From: Natronomonas halophila
GTDB taxonomy: Archaea; Halobacteriota; Halobacteria; Halobacteriales; Haloarculaceae
Direction of reading: 5' to 3'
NCBI RefSeq assembly: GCF_013391085.1
Contig: NZ_CP058334.1
Coordinates: forward strand, 496,001 to 560,000
Length of the DNA stretch: 64,000 nt
A program made the translations under genes and the position numbers. The stretch's first letter is position 1. Every line of letters starts with the position of its first letter. The notes under the pieces were generated by a model. The model was not told the DNA's origin and searched no databases. It saw only the letters and a program-made list of their open reading frames with translations. Positions 52,217-61,949 of the stretch are shown piece by piece.

Positions 52217-53050
52217 TCACTCCAGTGTGAGGGGCGCGAGGGTCGCGAACAGAGCTTCCTCCGTTCGCACGACCTCACTACCCTGGTTCGGAACCGTATT
52301 GAGCCAAAGGTCGAACCGCGCAGTGGGTTCGTCGCTTCGTGCCTCCTCGCCCGGCTCGCAGTCGAGTATCTCCGGCAGGCCCCGTTCGGGGGCGCCGAAG
52401 ACGACCGTCATGCCGTCGGTGGTCGTCCGTTCGACCAGTTGGTCGAGACGGTCGACCGTCAACTCCTCACCGTGTCGCGACGCGGCGATACGCGTGCCAG
52501 CGTCGGCTCGTGTGAGGGCGTCGTCGATGGTCGCGCGCTCGACGTCGAAGCCCGGTGGGACTTCGTCGACGATTTTTGCGCGGACCGGCCGTCGCGAAGA
52601 GACCCTGATGGTGACGCGCTCCCCCTCTTCGTACTCCCCGGAGGGAGCAGGAAGGGAGATCGGGTGTTGCATTCCGCAATTGACCCGGACGCGTCCGTCA
52701 GGTCCGACCTCGGTCACGATTCCCTGTCTTAACGACCCCGAACCGTCCGATCCGGAGCCGGTCTGTGAACGCACGTGGAGCGGCGGCAGGATGCCGGCGT
52801 ACTCCAGTTCGTCCCGCCTGTCCCATACTTCCTTTCGGAGGTAGGGGGCTGTGGCGGCGTATTCCAGCACTGTGCTGACGAACCCGTCGCCGAACCGACC
52901 CGTTTCGCCGTCCCCGTCGGGGAAGACGATGAGTCGGTCGACCCGGAAGATGACCGCCGCGCGTGCGACGTAACCGAGTTTGCGAGTCGCCTCGCGTTTG
53001 TCCTCGGCTTCCCGGGTCAACGACGACGGCACGAGCACGCTGCGTGTCAT
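52217..53050 (-). CDS. SPOUT-family RNA methyltransferase (DUF171), first gene of the ribosomal operon
   Basis: A 277-residue protein from the ATG at 53050. The knotted SPOUT domain is split by an OB-like insertion: the N-terminus has V-L-V-P-S-S-L, and the C-terminal SAM knot has T-V-V-F-G-A-P-E-R-G-L-P-E (about 215-227). An upstream ATG at 53104 lies against the TATA box and is unlikely to be used. It probably methylates rRNA. Leading the L3 operon is a known archaeal arrangement. Confidence 0.9.
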   Translation of the reverse strand: MTRSVLVPSSLTREAEDKREATRKLGYVARAAVIFRVDRLIVFPDGDGETGRFGDGFVSTVLEYAATAPYLRKEVWDRRDELEYAGILPPLHVRSQTGSGSDGSGSLRQGIVTEVGPDGRVRVNCGMQHPISLPAPSGEYEEGERVTIRVSSRRPVRAKIVDEVPPGFDVERATIDDALTRADAGTRIAASRHGEELTVDRLDQLVERTTTDGMTVVFGAPERGLPEILDCEPGEEARSDEPTARFDLWLNTVPNQGSEVVRTEEALFATLAPLTLE

Positions 53051-53106
53051 GCCGTAACGCTTCCGTGTCCGCTCACTAGACTGTAGCGATTCTACCGAAC
53101 CCATCC

Positions 53107-53112
53107 TTAAAA
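53107..53112 (-). promoter_or_regulatory. TATA box of the ribosomal protein operon
   Basis: Minus-strand TTTTAA (inside ATCTTTTAAGG) predicts transcription starting near 53083, about 33 bases before the methyltransferase ATG. It would drive the roughly 14-kb transcript ending at 38.93 kb. Confidence 0.55.
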
Positions 53113-53252
53113 GATTCGCGGTATGCAGCAGTCGTGCGGGCCGTTCACAGCCGTCTCGGGTGGGACGGGTTACCGATGGGAGAACCCCCACACGGCGGCG
53201 GTTCCGCAAGCCTTTTACTTACTACCCCTGTACGAATGAGTGCAGACAGGGC

Positions 53253-53323
53253 GCGTCGGTAGTGTAGTGGTATCACGTGACCTTGCCATGGTCACAACCG
53301 GGGTTCAAATCCCCGCCGACGCA
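53253..53323 (+). tRNA. tRNA-Gly (anticodon GCC)
   Basis: A 71-nt cloverleaf: acceptor GCGTCGG pairs with CCGACGC plus discriminator A; anticodon stem TGACC/GGTCA with loop TTGCCAT, giving GCC; T-arm GGGG-TTCAAAT-CCCC. A TTTTACTTA box lies about 40 bases upstream. Confidence 0.95.
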
Positions 53324-53377
53324 CTTTCTCTGATTTCAACGTCAGTAGCCTTGTTTCTCCCTAACTCCAAGACGTGA

Positions 53378-54286
53378 TTACGAAACCTCGAAGAAGCCGA
53401 CGATCTCTTCGCTCACCACCGCCGGTTTTTCTTGCTGCATAAAGTGACCTGTACCGCGCACGCGCGCAATGCGACAATCGTCGATGATTTCGTCGGCGTG
53501 CTCGAAGAGGTCGGGGCCGATACAGCCGTCCTGTTCGCCCGCGAGGACGAGCGTCGGCGTTCGAATCGGCGGTACCTCGTCGATGGAAGGCCAGTCTCCG
53601 CGGATGAGCGAGGAGATGGACGACCCAACGATATCCCGGTAGTACTGGAGGGCGGCCTCAACAGTGCCCTCCGCGCGGAAGGTCTCTTTGACCTCGTCGA
53701 TACGGGTGTCGGAGTAGTCCCAGTTCGGACTCCAGGTTCCCCAGAGGAACTCGACGAGCGCGAAGTCCCGCCAGCGGAGCGCCCGCTCGGGGACGTCGGG
53801 CACCTGGAAGAACCACATGTACCAGCTGCGCAGGAGCTGTCTGGGGTGTTTCTGCAGGAGGGCGTCGAAACCGGGCGGGACGGCCATCGTCGCCATCCGC
53901 TCGAACGCATCGGGGTCGACGCGGTCGGCGGCGTAGGCGGCGACCGCGCCCCAGTCGTGGCCGACGAGATACGCGTCATCGACGTCGAACCGCTCAGAGA
54001 GCGCGGTCTTGAGCGCGACGGCGTCCCGTCCGAGCGCGGTCGCCGAGTAGTCGCCGTCAGGCGCGGGGTCGGTGGGGCCGTAGCCGCGCATGTAGGGCGC
54101 GACGGCCGTATAGCCCGCGTCGGCGAGGTTCAACATTATGGGCACCATCGACCCGGCATCGTCCGGGAAGCCGTGGAGACACAGCGCGAGTCGGTCGCCG
54201 TCGCCCACGCGAAGACACTCGAATGAGATGCCGTTGGCGTCGATGGTATGGCGTCGAATCCGTTCCGTGTCGGAGCTCATATCCAA
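53378..54286 (-). CDS. alpha/beta hydrolase (epoxide hydrolase / dehalogenase-like)
   Basis: A 302-residue protein (an alternative ATG six bases in). The oxyanion motif is L-H-G-F-P-D-D (about 38-44). The nucleophile elbow G-H-D-W-G-A (about 109-114) carries Asp, not Ser, as in epoxide hydrolases and haloalkane dehalogenases. The acid Asp lies near 255-260 (A-G-E-Q-D-G-C-I-G), and the catalytic His is in G-T-G-H-F-M-Q-Q (about 283). The substrate is unknown. Confidence 0.9.
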   Translation of the reverse strand: MDMSSDTERIRRHTIDANGISFECLRVGDGDRLALCLHGFPDDAGSMVPIMLNLADAGYTAVAPYMRGYGPTDPAPDGDYSATALGRDAVALKTALSERFDVDDAYLVGHDWGAVAAYAADRVDPDAFERMATMAVPPGFDALLQKHPRQLLRSWYMWFFQVPDVPERALRWRDFALVEFLWGTWSPNWDYSDTRIDEVKETFRAEGTVEAALQYYRDIVGSSISSLIRGDWPSIDEVPPIRTPTLVLAGEQDGCIGPDLFEHADEIIDDCRIARVRGTGHFMQQEKPAVVSEEIVGFFEVS

Positions 54287-54390
54287 GTGGTCAGGCGCGT
54301 CTCATAAGTGATTTACCGGCGGGAAGCCGCACGGAGGCTGGCTGCGCGGCCGTCATGCGCTTATAACACGTTCGGGCGCCAACATCCGGT

Positions 54391-54702
54391 ATGGCTGTCG
54401 TTGCACTACTCAGCGTCGCACCGGTCATCGAAGACAGTATGGCACGCGAGGTCGCCAAGGCCGTCGAAGCACTCGATGACTACGACGTTGCCTACGAGAC
54501 GAACCCGATGGGGACGGTCATCGAGGCCGACGACATCGACACCCTGCTTGCGGCGGTCGGCGCGGCCCACAAAGCCGTCGACGGCGACCGCGTCAGCACG
54601 TTCCTGAAAATCGACGACAAGCGGACCCGCGACCAGCGCGCGCGTGAAAAAGTAGAGGCCGTCGAGCAGGAACTCGGGCGGCCCGCTCGCAGCGAGGACT
54701 GA
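54391..54702 (+). CDS. MTH1187-family thiamine-binding protein
   Basis: A 103-residue ferredoxin-like protein: A-L-L-S-V-A-P-V, then Y-E-T-N-P-M-G-T-V-I-E, typical of the MTH1187/YkoF (DUF77) family. CTTATAAC lies about 28 bases before the ATG, so it is leaderless. The role of these proteins is only partly known. Confidence 0.9.
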   Translation: MAVVALLSVAPVIEDSMAREVAKAVEALDDYDVAYETNPMGTVIEADDIDTLLAAVGAAHKAVDGDRVSTFLKIDDKRTRDQRAREKVEAVEQELGRPARSED

Positions 54703-54852
54703 GACGGACCGTTGTAACGGTTTCCTGGGTATCGTCCGTACGCGTCGACGATATCCAGTAAAAGACTACAACGGTTGGTATACGGAGTGCGCACAGTTAG
54801 CGTTCGGTAGGACAAGGAAAAGGCATATCCCCCATCCAGCACACCTTCCAGC

Positions 54853-55431
54853 ATGAGCAATCCCCCCAGCGAGTATTACACTGAAGAACGGTGGAACAAC
54901 TGGCTCGACCGGCTTCGAGAAGAAGAAATCGACCCCGAGGACGAGGAGTCGGCGCGCCTGCTTTTGAACCTGCAGGACGACGCGGCCATCGCCATCGCGA
55001 AAATCGTCACCGACTACGAGGACGGCGAACTCGACGAGGAGGCCGCCGTCGAGGAACTCGCCCGCATTCGAGATATCGTTCTCTCGGAAGTCGACTTCGA
55101 CGACGAGGAGAAACTCATGCTGGTCGACGGCGTTCAGACTTCGCTGGTCTGTGTCTTCTACGCCGCCGAGGAGTACATCGCTGGGGGACCCACCGAGGAA
55201 GGCACCGTCGTGGACTACATCCGCGCCGCGGCCGACGCCGAAGCCGAAGACGACGCCGACACTGCCCTCGCCTACTGCGCACAGGCTGGGACGCTCCTGT
55301 TCGCGGGCGAGGAACTCGACATGGACGTCGCCGAGGAAATCGAATACGGCCTCGTCGCCGAGTGGGTCAACGGTCTGGACTCGCTGGCAACCGCGCTTGC
55401 GGACCCCGAAGTTATCGACGAGGACGAGTAG
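54853..55431 (+). CDS. DUF2150 family protein
   Basis: A 192-residue acidic helical protein beginning with E-E-R-W-N-N-W-L-D-R-L. It has D-D-A-A-I-A-I-A-K-I near 40 and the rest of the pattern seen in the DUF2150 family, largely restricted to haloarchaea. GGCATATCC lies about 26 bases upstream of the ATG. The function is not known. Confidence 0.85.
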   Translation: MSNPPSEYYTEERWNNWLDRLREEEIDPEDEESARLLLNLQDDAAIAIAKIVTDYEDGELDEEAAVEELARIRDIVLSEVDFDDEEKLMLVDGVQTSLVCVFYAAEEYIAGGPTEEGTVVDYIRAAADAEAEDDADTALAYCAQAGTLLFAGEELDMDVAEEIEYGLVAEWVNGLDSLATALADPEVIDEDE

Positions 55432-55468
55432 GGAGTACGCTTTTATTCCCGAGGTGCCATTTCGCGGT

Positions 55469-57070
55469 ATGGTATCCGGGGACGACGAACGTGGGCAGTC
55501 CGTCCTAATCGGTTCTATTCTTCTGTTTGGGTTTCTCGTCATCGCCTTTACGGGCTATCAGGCCGTCGTCGTCCCGAATCAGAACAGCGACGTCGAGTTC
55601 GAACACTTCCAGGATGTCGAAAATCAGTTCACTAGTCTCCACACTAACATCGTCAACGCGATAGAAAGCGACACCGAGCGGGCGGTGAGGATCGACCTCG
55701 GCATGCGTTACCCCTCTCGGCTTATTGCCCTGAACCCACCACCAGTAGATGGGCAACTTCGAACGACTGCCGCGAGGGATGTCACGGTCGCCGACGGTAG
55801 CGGACAAGAAATCACGGCCGATGTTTGCGGCCAAGCCGCGACTTCGCGGTCGTTAGTGTATTCGCCGGGCTACAACGAGTTCCAGAACGCTCAGTCGATT
55901 ACGTACGAGAACATGTTCTCCGCGAGGACCTATCGGGATGGAGCCGTCTACGGGGAACAGCGACTCGTTAGAAACGACAATATCGACTTGTTGCTGTTGA
56001 ACGGGTCGGTCTCGGAAACGAAAGGTGGCACGTACAGCCTCAACATCAACGGGTCTCATAGGTACCGAAAACCAGGGAAAGTGACGGACCCGACAATCAC
56101 GCTTCCGACTCAGTTCTCCGCGGGAGTCTGGAACGATGAGATTTTGGAGGGACAGAACGGCGTGACGGCATTGCAAAACGGGTCAAACCACGTCGACCTC
56201 TCGTTTACTGGCGATTATAGTATCTCGTGTGCTGTCGCAGGGCTTAACGATGATCCTGAGTTCGTGCCGCCGAAAGCAGGGGAAGCCGGTGTCAACAAGA
56301 CCTTCGACACAGAGTGGGCCGAGGCAGATGGCCAACCGGTCAACGACGATACCGTGGTCGGCATCCAACCCGATGAGACGATAACTACGACTGTAGAAGT
56401 TGTCGGGCAAGAATCAAGGAACCCGATAGAGCAACTGAATGTCAGTAATGACCTCCACGTGGCAGGAGACACAAACGCGTTCGATAGTTTCAGCTTCCCC
56501 GGAGCGCAGGAGACTGATTCTAATGGGCAGGTCGAAGTGAACGTCACGGCGGCGGGGTCAGGTAGCGCCAGTGTGGGGGATAGATTCGAAACCTACGTCA
56601 CCGCTGGCGACGATAGCGATGTCCTTGTTTTCGAGATCAAGGAGCGGACGATGGCGGAAAGGCTCCAGTTCCAGTCTGGGAGCGGAGAGACGTTCGATAA
56701 CGGCAATTCTGGTGTTCGGTTCACGATGGAGAATACAGGTTCGGATGGAACGACTGTCACCGAGGCCGCTTTGGTGAGTACGACCGCCGATGCCACATAC
56801 GTTGAAAATCGGAACGGGGGGGATACATTCCGAACCGCTGGCGGAACCCGATTATACCAGAACAGACTCGATATCGGAGACTCGACGACAACGCTAGATA
56901 ATCAGTTCACAATTTCTAGTGGCGGAGAGGTAACGTTAGAACTCACCCAATTCAGAAACGAGAACGCCCCAGGCGGAGGGCAAGACAGAGTCGGTATGGG
57001 AAGCCAAGAAGTCACGGTGCGGTTCGTCTTCAGTGACGGGAGTGAAGGCGAGTACACGATATCGACGTAA
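55469..57070 (+). CDS. pilin-like N-terminus secreted protein
   Basis: A 533-residue protein from the ATG at 55469, with TTTTATT 28 bases upstream. The N-terminus D-E-R-G-Q-S-V-L-I-G-S-I-L-L-F-G-F-L-V-I resembles haloarchaeal type IV pilin/class III signal peptides. The rest is a Thr/Asn/Gly-rich extracellular beta protein with many N-x-S/T sites. Local GC is lower than in adjacent genes (56.2-57.0 kb especially), which may mean recent acquisition or fast divergence. I think it belongs to the DUF7289-type surface proteins, but this is unverified. Confidence 0.75.
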   Translation: MVSGDDERGQSVLIGSILLFGFLVIAFTGYQAVVVPNQNSDVEFEHFQDVENQFTSLHTNIVNAIESDTERAVRIDLGMRYPSRLIALNPPPVDGQLRTTAARDVTVADGSGQEITADVCGQAATSRSLVYSPGYNEFQNAQSITYENMFSARTYRDGAVYGEQRLVRNDNIDLLLLNGSVSETKGGTYSLNINGSHRYRKPGKVTDPTITLPTQFSAGVWNDEILEGQNGVTALQNGSNHVDLSFTGDYSISCAVAGLNDDPEFVPPKAGEAGVNKTFDTEWAEADGQPVNDDTVVGIQPDETITTTVEVVGQESRNPIEQLNVSNDLHVAGDTNAFDSFSFPGAQETDSNGQVEVNVTAAGSGSASVGDRFETYVTAGDDSDVLVFEIKERTMAERLQFQSGSGETFDNGNSGVRFTMENTGSDGTTVTEAALVSTTADATYVENRNGGDTFRTAGGTRLYQNRLDIGDSTTTLDNQFTISSGGEVTLELTQFRNENAPGGGQDRVGMGSQEVTVRFVFSDGSEGEYTIST

Positions 57071-57138
57071 TCAATAGTTCGACATCTGTCGAACTTACCG
57101 TCGACAAACCCTTATATCCCTCTCCCAACCACCCATAC

Positions 57139-58482
57139 ATGACAGATACACCGGTCGGTATCGATGCCATCGAAATCCATACCGGCAAACTGAAACTGGA
57201 CCTCGCGGAGACGTTCGCTCCCGCGATGGGCGATTCGCCGGAGAAGTACACGAAGGGGCTCGGTCTCCACGCCAGTTCCTTCCCGGACACCTACGAGGAC
57301 ATCGTCACGATGGGGGCCAACGCCGCCCACCGGCTGATGGACCGGAAGGGCCTCGAACCGGACGATATCGGCCGTATCGACGTGGCAACGGAGTCGGCCT
57401 TCGACCACTCCAAGCCCGTCTCGACGTATATCGCCGGCTGTCTCGAACAGCGCTTCGAGGGGAATTTCCACCACGCGAACAAGGGCGAGCGGAAGTTCGC
57501 CTGTGTCGCCGGGACCCAGAGCATCGACGACGCGTACAACTGGATTCGCGCCGACCGCCACCGCGGCCGCGCGGCGCTGGTCATCGCGACCGACACCGCC
57601 CTCTACGCGCGTGACGACCCCGGCGAGTCGACGCAGGGTGCCGGCGCCGTCGCCATGCTCATCGACGAGGACCCGAACCTCGTGGAACTGTCGACTGAGC
57701 AGGGCTACGGCAGCGCCGACGAGACGGACTTCCTCAAGCCCCAACAGCAGTTCCCGAGCGTCGACGGCAAGCGCTCGGTGAAGGTTTATCTCGCCCGCAT
57801 GCGCGAGGCGCTGGTCGACTACGAGCGCGTCGGCGGCACCATCCACCCCGACGACTTCCGACTCGGGCCGTTCCACACGCCCTTCCCCGGGATGGTCCGG
57901 AAGGCGGCCGTCCTCGCGTACCGTCACATCACACGCGGGACCGACATCGAGGACGAACTCGCCGAGGATATCGGCAAGCAGCCCCGCCGTGAGGCCTTCG
58001 ACGACGAGGAGGCGTTCATGGACGCGCTGGCCGACTACACGGACGAACTCAAGGAGACCGACCACTACCTCGAGTGGTACGACCGGACCATCGACCCGAC
58101 GCTCGACATCGCCCGGCAGGTCGGCAACTGGTACACCGGCTCGGTCCACGTCGCCCGCGTCTCCGGGCTGAAGTCTTTGGCCGAAGCCGGCGAGGACGCT
58201 GTCGGGCAGAACCTGCTCGTCGGCTCGTATGGCTCCGGCGCGCAGGCCGAGATTCACGTCGAGACCGTCCAGGAGAACTGGCTCGACGAAATCGACGCGC
58301 TCAACATCGACGAGCAGCTCGAAAACCGCTACGACCTCACCTTCGAGGAGTACGAGGACGTCCACGACGCCCACAACTACGACGAGGACTCCTCGGTCGA
58401 GGAGTTCACCGCGCCCGACGGGGAGTTCGTCTTCGACGGCTGGGGCCGCATGGGCGAGCGGAAATACCGCTACGTGGAATAG
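57139..58482 (+). CDS. hmgB: hydroxymethylglutaryl-CoA synthase
   Basis: A 447-residue protein. The catalytic Cys lies in F-A-C-V-A-G-T-Q-S (about 115-123), His in F-H-T-P-F-P-G-M-V-R-K (about 246-256), and the C-terminal thiolase-fold loop in G-S-Y-G-S-G-A-Q-A. It condenses acetyl-CoA with acetoacetyl-CoA for the mevalonate route to archaeal lipids. CTTATATCC lies about 25 bases before the ATG. Confidence 0.95.
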   Translation: MTDTPVGIDAIEIHTGKLKLDLAETFAPAMGDSPEKYTKGLGLHASSFPDTYEDIVTMGANAAHRLMDRKGLEPDDIGRIDVATESAFDHSKPVSTYIAGCLEQRFEGNFHHANKGERKFACVAGTQSIDDAYNWIRADRHRGRAALVIATDTALYARDDPGESTQGAGAVAMLIDEDPNLVELSTEQGYGSADETDFLKPQQQFPSVDGKRSVKVYLARMREALVDYERVGGTIHPDDFRLGPFHTPFPGMVRKAAVLAYRHITRGTDIEDELAEDIGKQPRREAFDDEEAFMDALADYTDELKETDHYLEWYDRTIDPTLDIARQVGNWYTGSVHVARVSGLKSLAEAGEDAVGQNLLVGSYGSGAQAEIHVETVQENWLDEIDALNIDEQLENRYDLTFEEYEDVHDAHNYDEDSSVEEFTAPDGEFVFDGWGRMGERKYRYVE

Positions 58483-58535
58483 CCGGACCCGACGCATCGA
58501 CTTCTTTTAAGTCGCGTAGCATGCAACGGCCCTGT

Positions 58536-59816
58536 ATGAGTCCCCAATCCCGCAGACGATTCCTCCAAACAGGCGCTGCTGTCGGCGCGCTGGCGGTTGC
58601 GGGCTGTTCCGACGTCTCCGGCGGGACGCGAGAGGCCGCCCAACGTCAGGTCGAGACTCCGGTACAGCCATCCGATGAAACGTGGCCGACGTCGGGGTAC
58701 GACCATCGAAACACGCGATATGCTTCGGCCGCTTCGCCCCCGTCCGAAAGCCCGACGACCGATTGGTCCGTCCCCATCGACGGCGTCGTCACCGCTGTCG
58801 TCGTCGGCCCGGACTACGTCTACGCGAGTTCCACCGAGGAGACCGTCGCTGTCGCGCCGGATGGCACCGAGCAGTGGCGGGCCGGGGTCGGCGGCGGACT
58901 CTCGTATATCGACCACCGACTCTACGTCAGCGCCGACGACCTCGTCGCCCTCGATGCCGCGTCGGGGCGGGAGGTGTGGCGGGGCCTCACCGGGGAACCA
59001 GACCCAGGAGGGGTGTACGAAGCAAAGGGCACGGTGTACGTCACCAGCAACGGGGGGTTCTACGGCTTACATTCGGATTCGGGGGGCCAGCGGTGGCGAA
59101 TCGAAACGGCTCGGTATCCGGGCCTCGTCGCCGATGAGCGCCGGGTGGGCCTGGTCACGAACGAGCAGGTGCGGTTTTTCGCTCCTGGGGAGGTCGATGG
59201 GGGATTGCTCGAAAATACGCGACCGCGAGTGACCGAGACGATACGGTCGAGTTGGCGGCCCGACGTGTACTCCGCAACGCTACTCGATGACACGCTGTTC
59301 GTCCCGCAGTACGGCGACCGGCTTTTGGACGTGAACGCGGCCGTCAGACGGTACAACCTCGCCGTCACTGATGAGCGATGGATGACGCCGTTCACCTGGG
59401 CCGGAATCGGCACTATCGCCGTCGACGACGAGTGTGTCTATGCGGCGCCGTATCGTGCGACGACGGACCCACCCGAGGGGTCACTCGTCGCTCTGGACCG
59501 GAAGCGTGGAACCGAACGGTGGCGATACGACGGCGCGATGCTCGGAACGCCGGCCGTCGGCGGCGCTGTCGTCATAGCTGGTGGGGCTGACCCGGGGTCG
59601 CCGAGCGTCTGTGTTTCGTCGGATTCCGAGGACGATTCGGAATGCTCGGACGGGAAGCCACCCGCCGAATCGGGGGTCCTTCACGCGTTCGATACGAGAA
59701 CCGGCGAACGGCTATGGACGATACAACCGGGGGCGTCCCACGGCGGGTATCCCCTCGCGCTCGCCGAGGGCCGTGTCTACTACGGCGATGCAACGGGCGT
59801 CCACGCGCTCGTGTGA
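58536..59816 (+). CDS. Tat-exported lipoprotein with PQQ-like beta-propeller repeats
   Basis: A 426-residue protein. I chose the ATG at 58536 because TTTTAAG lies about 28 bases upstream. The Tat signal S-R-R-R-F-L (5-10) is followed by a lipobox A-V-A-G-C. Repeats of the PQQ/WD-like type follow: V-A-V-A-P-D-G-T-E-Q-W-R-A, L-V-A-L-D-A-A-S-G-R-E-V-W, and L-H-A-F-D-T-R-T-G-E-R-L-W-T. It is a surface-anchored propeller. The ligand is unknown. Confidence 0.85.
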   Translation: MSPQSRRRFLQTGAAVGALAVAGCSDVSGGTREAAQRQVETPVQPSDETWPTSGYDHRNTRYASAASPPSESPTTDWSVPIDGVVTAVVVGPDYVYASSTEETVAVAPDGTEQWRAGVGGGLSYIDHRLYVSADDLVALDAASGREVWRGLTGEPDPGGVYEAKGTVYVTSNGGFYGLHSDSGGQRWRIETARYPGLVADERRVGLVTNEQVRFFAPGEVDGGLLENTRPRVTETIRSSWRPDVYSATLLDDTLFVPQYGDRLLDVNAAVRRYNLAVTDERWMTPFTWAGIGTIAVDDECVYAAPYRATTDPPEGSLVALDRKRGTERWRYDGAMLGTPAVGGAVVIAGGADPGSPSVCVSSDSEDDSECSDGKPPAESGVLHAFDTRTGERLWTIQPGASHGGYPLALAEGRVYYGDATGVHALV

Positions 59817-59908
59817 GACCGGGACGTTCGAGCGTCGTCGAGCAAGGATGGCGGGAGAATAGTGGGCGTCGGATACGGCAGGGCGAACTACGGGCGCCGA
59901 TACCGGAC

Positions 59909-61153
59909 TTATTCGGCGGGCGCGGCTTCCTCGAAGGCGTCGACGTCGATGGATTCCGCGAGGAGGAGTTCCTTCTTGTCGCTGACGTCGACCTGCTGGC
60001 GGGCGAGCTTTTTGAGGCCCGACTGCGGCGCGAGGTCGCCGATGAGAACGCCGCCGATGACCTTGCCGTCCTTGAGGACGACGCGGCGCCAGGTGCCCTC
60101 GTCGTATTTCTTCTCGACGTACTCGTCGCCCAGCGTCGGATGGCCGAACGAGAGGAACGGGAAGTCGAAGTGGGTAATCGAATAGGAGGAGACCCATTCG
60201 AACCGTTCGGCTTCGGCGTCGGCGACCATGTTCTGGCCGGCGATGGAGCCCTGTTCCTTGGCCGACCCCCACGCGCCGTTCTGGGCGCGTTCGCCCAGAA
60301 TTACGTCGTGGAACTGCGTGATGTCGCCGGCCGCATAGACGTCCTCGACGTTGGTCTGCATGTACTCGTCGACGACGATTCCGTCGTCCATTTCGAGGCC
60401 GGAGCCCCGGAGGAATTCGGTGTTGAAGTCGAGGCCGATGGCGACGCCCGCGAAGTCGGCGTCGAAGCGCTCGCCGTTGGGGTCGATAGCGGCTTCGATG
60501 TGGCCCTCGTCGTCGGTCTCGAAGTGGTCGACGCCGGAGTCGAAGACGGGCGTGACGTTCTTCTCTCGCAGCGCGTCGTGGATGATTTCGGCGCCCTCCT
60601 CGCTGAGGGCGTAGCGCCACCACGCGTTGCCGCGCATCAGATAGTGGGCTTCGACGTCCTGTGCGCCGCAGATGGCGGCGAGGTCGATGCCGAGCAGGCC
60701 GGCGCCGACGATGACGCCGTTTTCGGCGGCTTCGGCGTCTTCCTTGATGGCGCGGGCGTCCTCGAAGGTCCAGAAGTGGTGAATGCCCTCGGCGTCGCTG
60801 TTGTCGACCGGCAGTTGGGTCGGGGTGCCGCCGGTGGCGACGAGCAGTTTATCGTACTCGTAGACGTCGCCCTCGTAGGTGTGAACCTCGTGGGCGTCGG
60901 TATCGACGCTCGTGACGACGGTATTGAGCTGGAGGTCGATATCGCGCTCGTCGTACCAGTCGGGGTCGTGGATGGAGACGGGCGCTTCGGGCAGTTTGCC
61001 CTTGGCGAACTCCTTGATGAGAATCCGGTTGTAGAGAGCTTCCCCCTCCTCTGTAATGACGGTGACGTCGGCATCCGGGTCGGCCTCGCGGATGGTTTCG
61101 GCTGCCGATGACCCGGCGATGCCGTCACCGATTATTACGTGGGACGCACACAT
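59909..61153 (-). CDS. FAD-dependent NAD(P)H oxidoreductase (nitrite/rubredoxin reductase-like)
   Basis: A 414-residue protein. The FAD dinucleotide fold is I-I-G-D-G-I-A-G-S-S-A-A-E (7-19), with L-Y-N-R-I-L and L-L-V-A-T-G-G. The NAD fold is V-I-V-G-A-G-L-L-G-I-D-L-A, and the second FAD site is V-Y-A-A-G-D-I-T. It resembles the NirB/rubredoxin reductase group. ACATTAAGC lies about 27 bases upstream. The physiological acceptor is unknown. Confidence 0.9.
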   Translation of the reverse strand: MCASHVIIGDGIAGSSAAETIREADPDADVTVITEEGEALYNRILIKEFAKGKLPEAPVSIHDPDWYDERDIDLQLNTVVTSVDTDAHEVHTYEGDVYEYDKLLVATGGTPTQLPVDNSDAEGIHHFWTFEDARAIKEDAEAAENGVIVGAGLLGIDLAAICGAQDVEAHYLMRGNAWWRYALSEEGAEIIHDALREKNVTPVFDSGVDHFETDDEGHIEAAIDPNGERFDADFAGVAIGLDFNTEFLRGSGLEMDDGIVVDEYMQTNVEDVYAAGDITQFHDVILGERAQNGAWGSAKEQGSIAGQNMVADAEAERFEWVSSYSITHFDFPFLSFGHPTLGDEYVEKKYDEGTWRRVVLKDGKVIGGVLIGDLAPQSGLKKLARQQVDVSDKKELLLAESIDVDAFEEAAPAE

Positions 61154-61352
61154 GTCCAGCCGTAGGAATCCATGCTTAATGTGAATTGCTATGTAGGGAT
61201 TCTACACTCCTTGCGGCGTGTTCACGGACACCTGTAAACCGATTCGGGATATTCCACTACTGTTGTACAGCACGGATTCGATAGAGTTACAGCTGGAAAT
61301 ACCGGCTTCCGCAGACCGGAGGTTCAAGGACATCTGGCCCGTACGAAGGGAC

Positions 61353-61949
61353 ATGAAACTCCGGCAGAACCCACGACACTGGGCCTCGAAGAAGGCGCTG
61401 ACGACGCCCGGTATCCGCGGCGCCGCCAACTACGCGCTGGTCAAACTCCACACGAAAATCTTCCTCGACAAGGCCGACGAGGCCCACCGTGAGGAACGCC
61501 GCGACCACCTCGACGATTTCTTCGATGCGACGATGGACGCCTACGTCGCCGCCCTCCAGCAGGACTACACCGAGGCCGAAGCCCGCGAAATCACACACAT
61601 TCAGGCCAACTTCGACTTCTTCAACTACGGCTGGACGGAGATGATGGAGTTCCCGGGCGACGAACTCGAGGACCACTACCGCCGCTACGAGGACTTCTTC
61701 TCCGAACACGGTATCACCATCGACGACCCCCTTGGCGAGTTCCAGCCGGCCGGCGGCGTCGCCGGGGCACCGAAGACGCCGGAGAAACGCGAGGCAGGCG
61801 AATACGAAAACGCCATCGAGGGCTTTGCCGACGATGTCTACGTCGAAACCCACGAGGGCGAGACGGTCGTCGGAGGCGATACCGACGAACCCGAGGTCAG
61901 CGTCACCGATGCGCCGGGCGTCAGCGACGACGACGCCAAGGCCGACTAA
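61353..61949 (+). CDS. DUF6149 family protein
   Basis: A 198-residue protein from the ATG at 61353. The N-terminus K-L-R-Q-N-P-R-H-W-A-S-K-K-A-L-T-T-P-G is followed by helical segments (A-R-E-I-T-H-I-Q-A-N-F-D-F-F-N-Y-G-W) and an acidic Pro/Gly/Thr tail. It resembles the haloarchaeal DUF6149 group. Its stop overlaps the stop of the next, convergent gene. The 200 bases upstream hold no gene I can support. Confidence 0.8.
   Translation: MKLRQNPRHWASKKALTTPGIRGAANYALVKLHTKIFLDKADEAHREERRDHLDDFFDATMDAYVAALQQDYTEAEAREITHIQANFDFFNYGWTEMMEFPGDELEDHYRRYEDFFSEHGITIDDPLGEFQPAGGVAGAPKTPEKREAGEYENAIEGFADDVYVETHEGETVVGGDTDEPEVSVTDAPGVSDDDAKAD

Noticed and set aside
50811-52844. 677-codon open frame on the plus strand
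   Set aside because: It is antisense to L4, L3 and the SPOUT methyltransferase gene, all of which are certain. No domain was recognisable.
53253-53323. tRNA-Gly as another integration site
   Set aside because: Both sides carry ordinary chromosomal genes, with no recombinase or accessory block adjacent.
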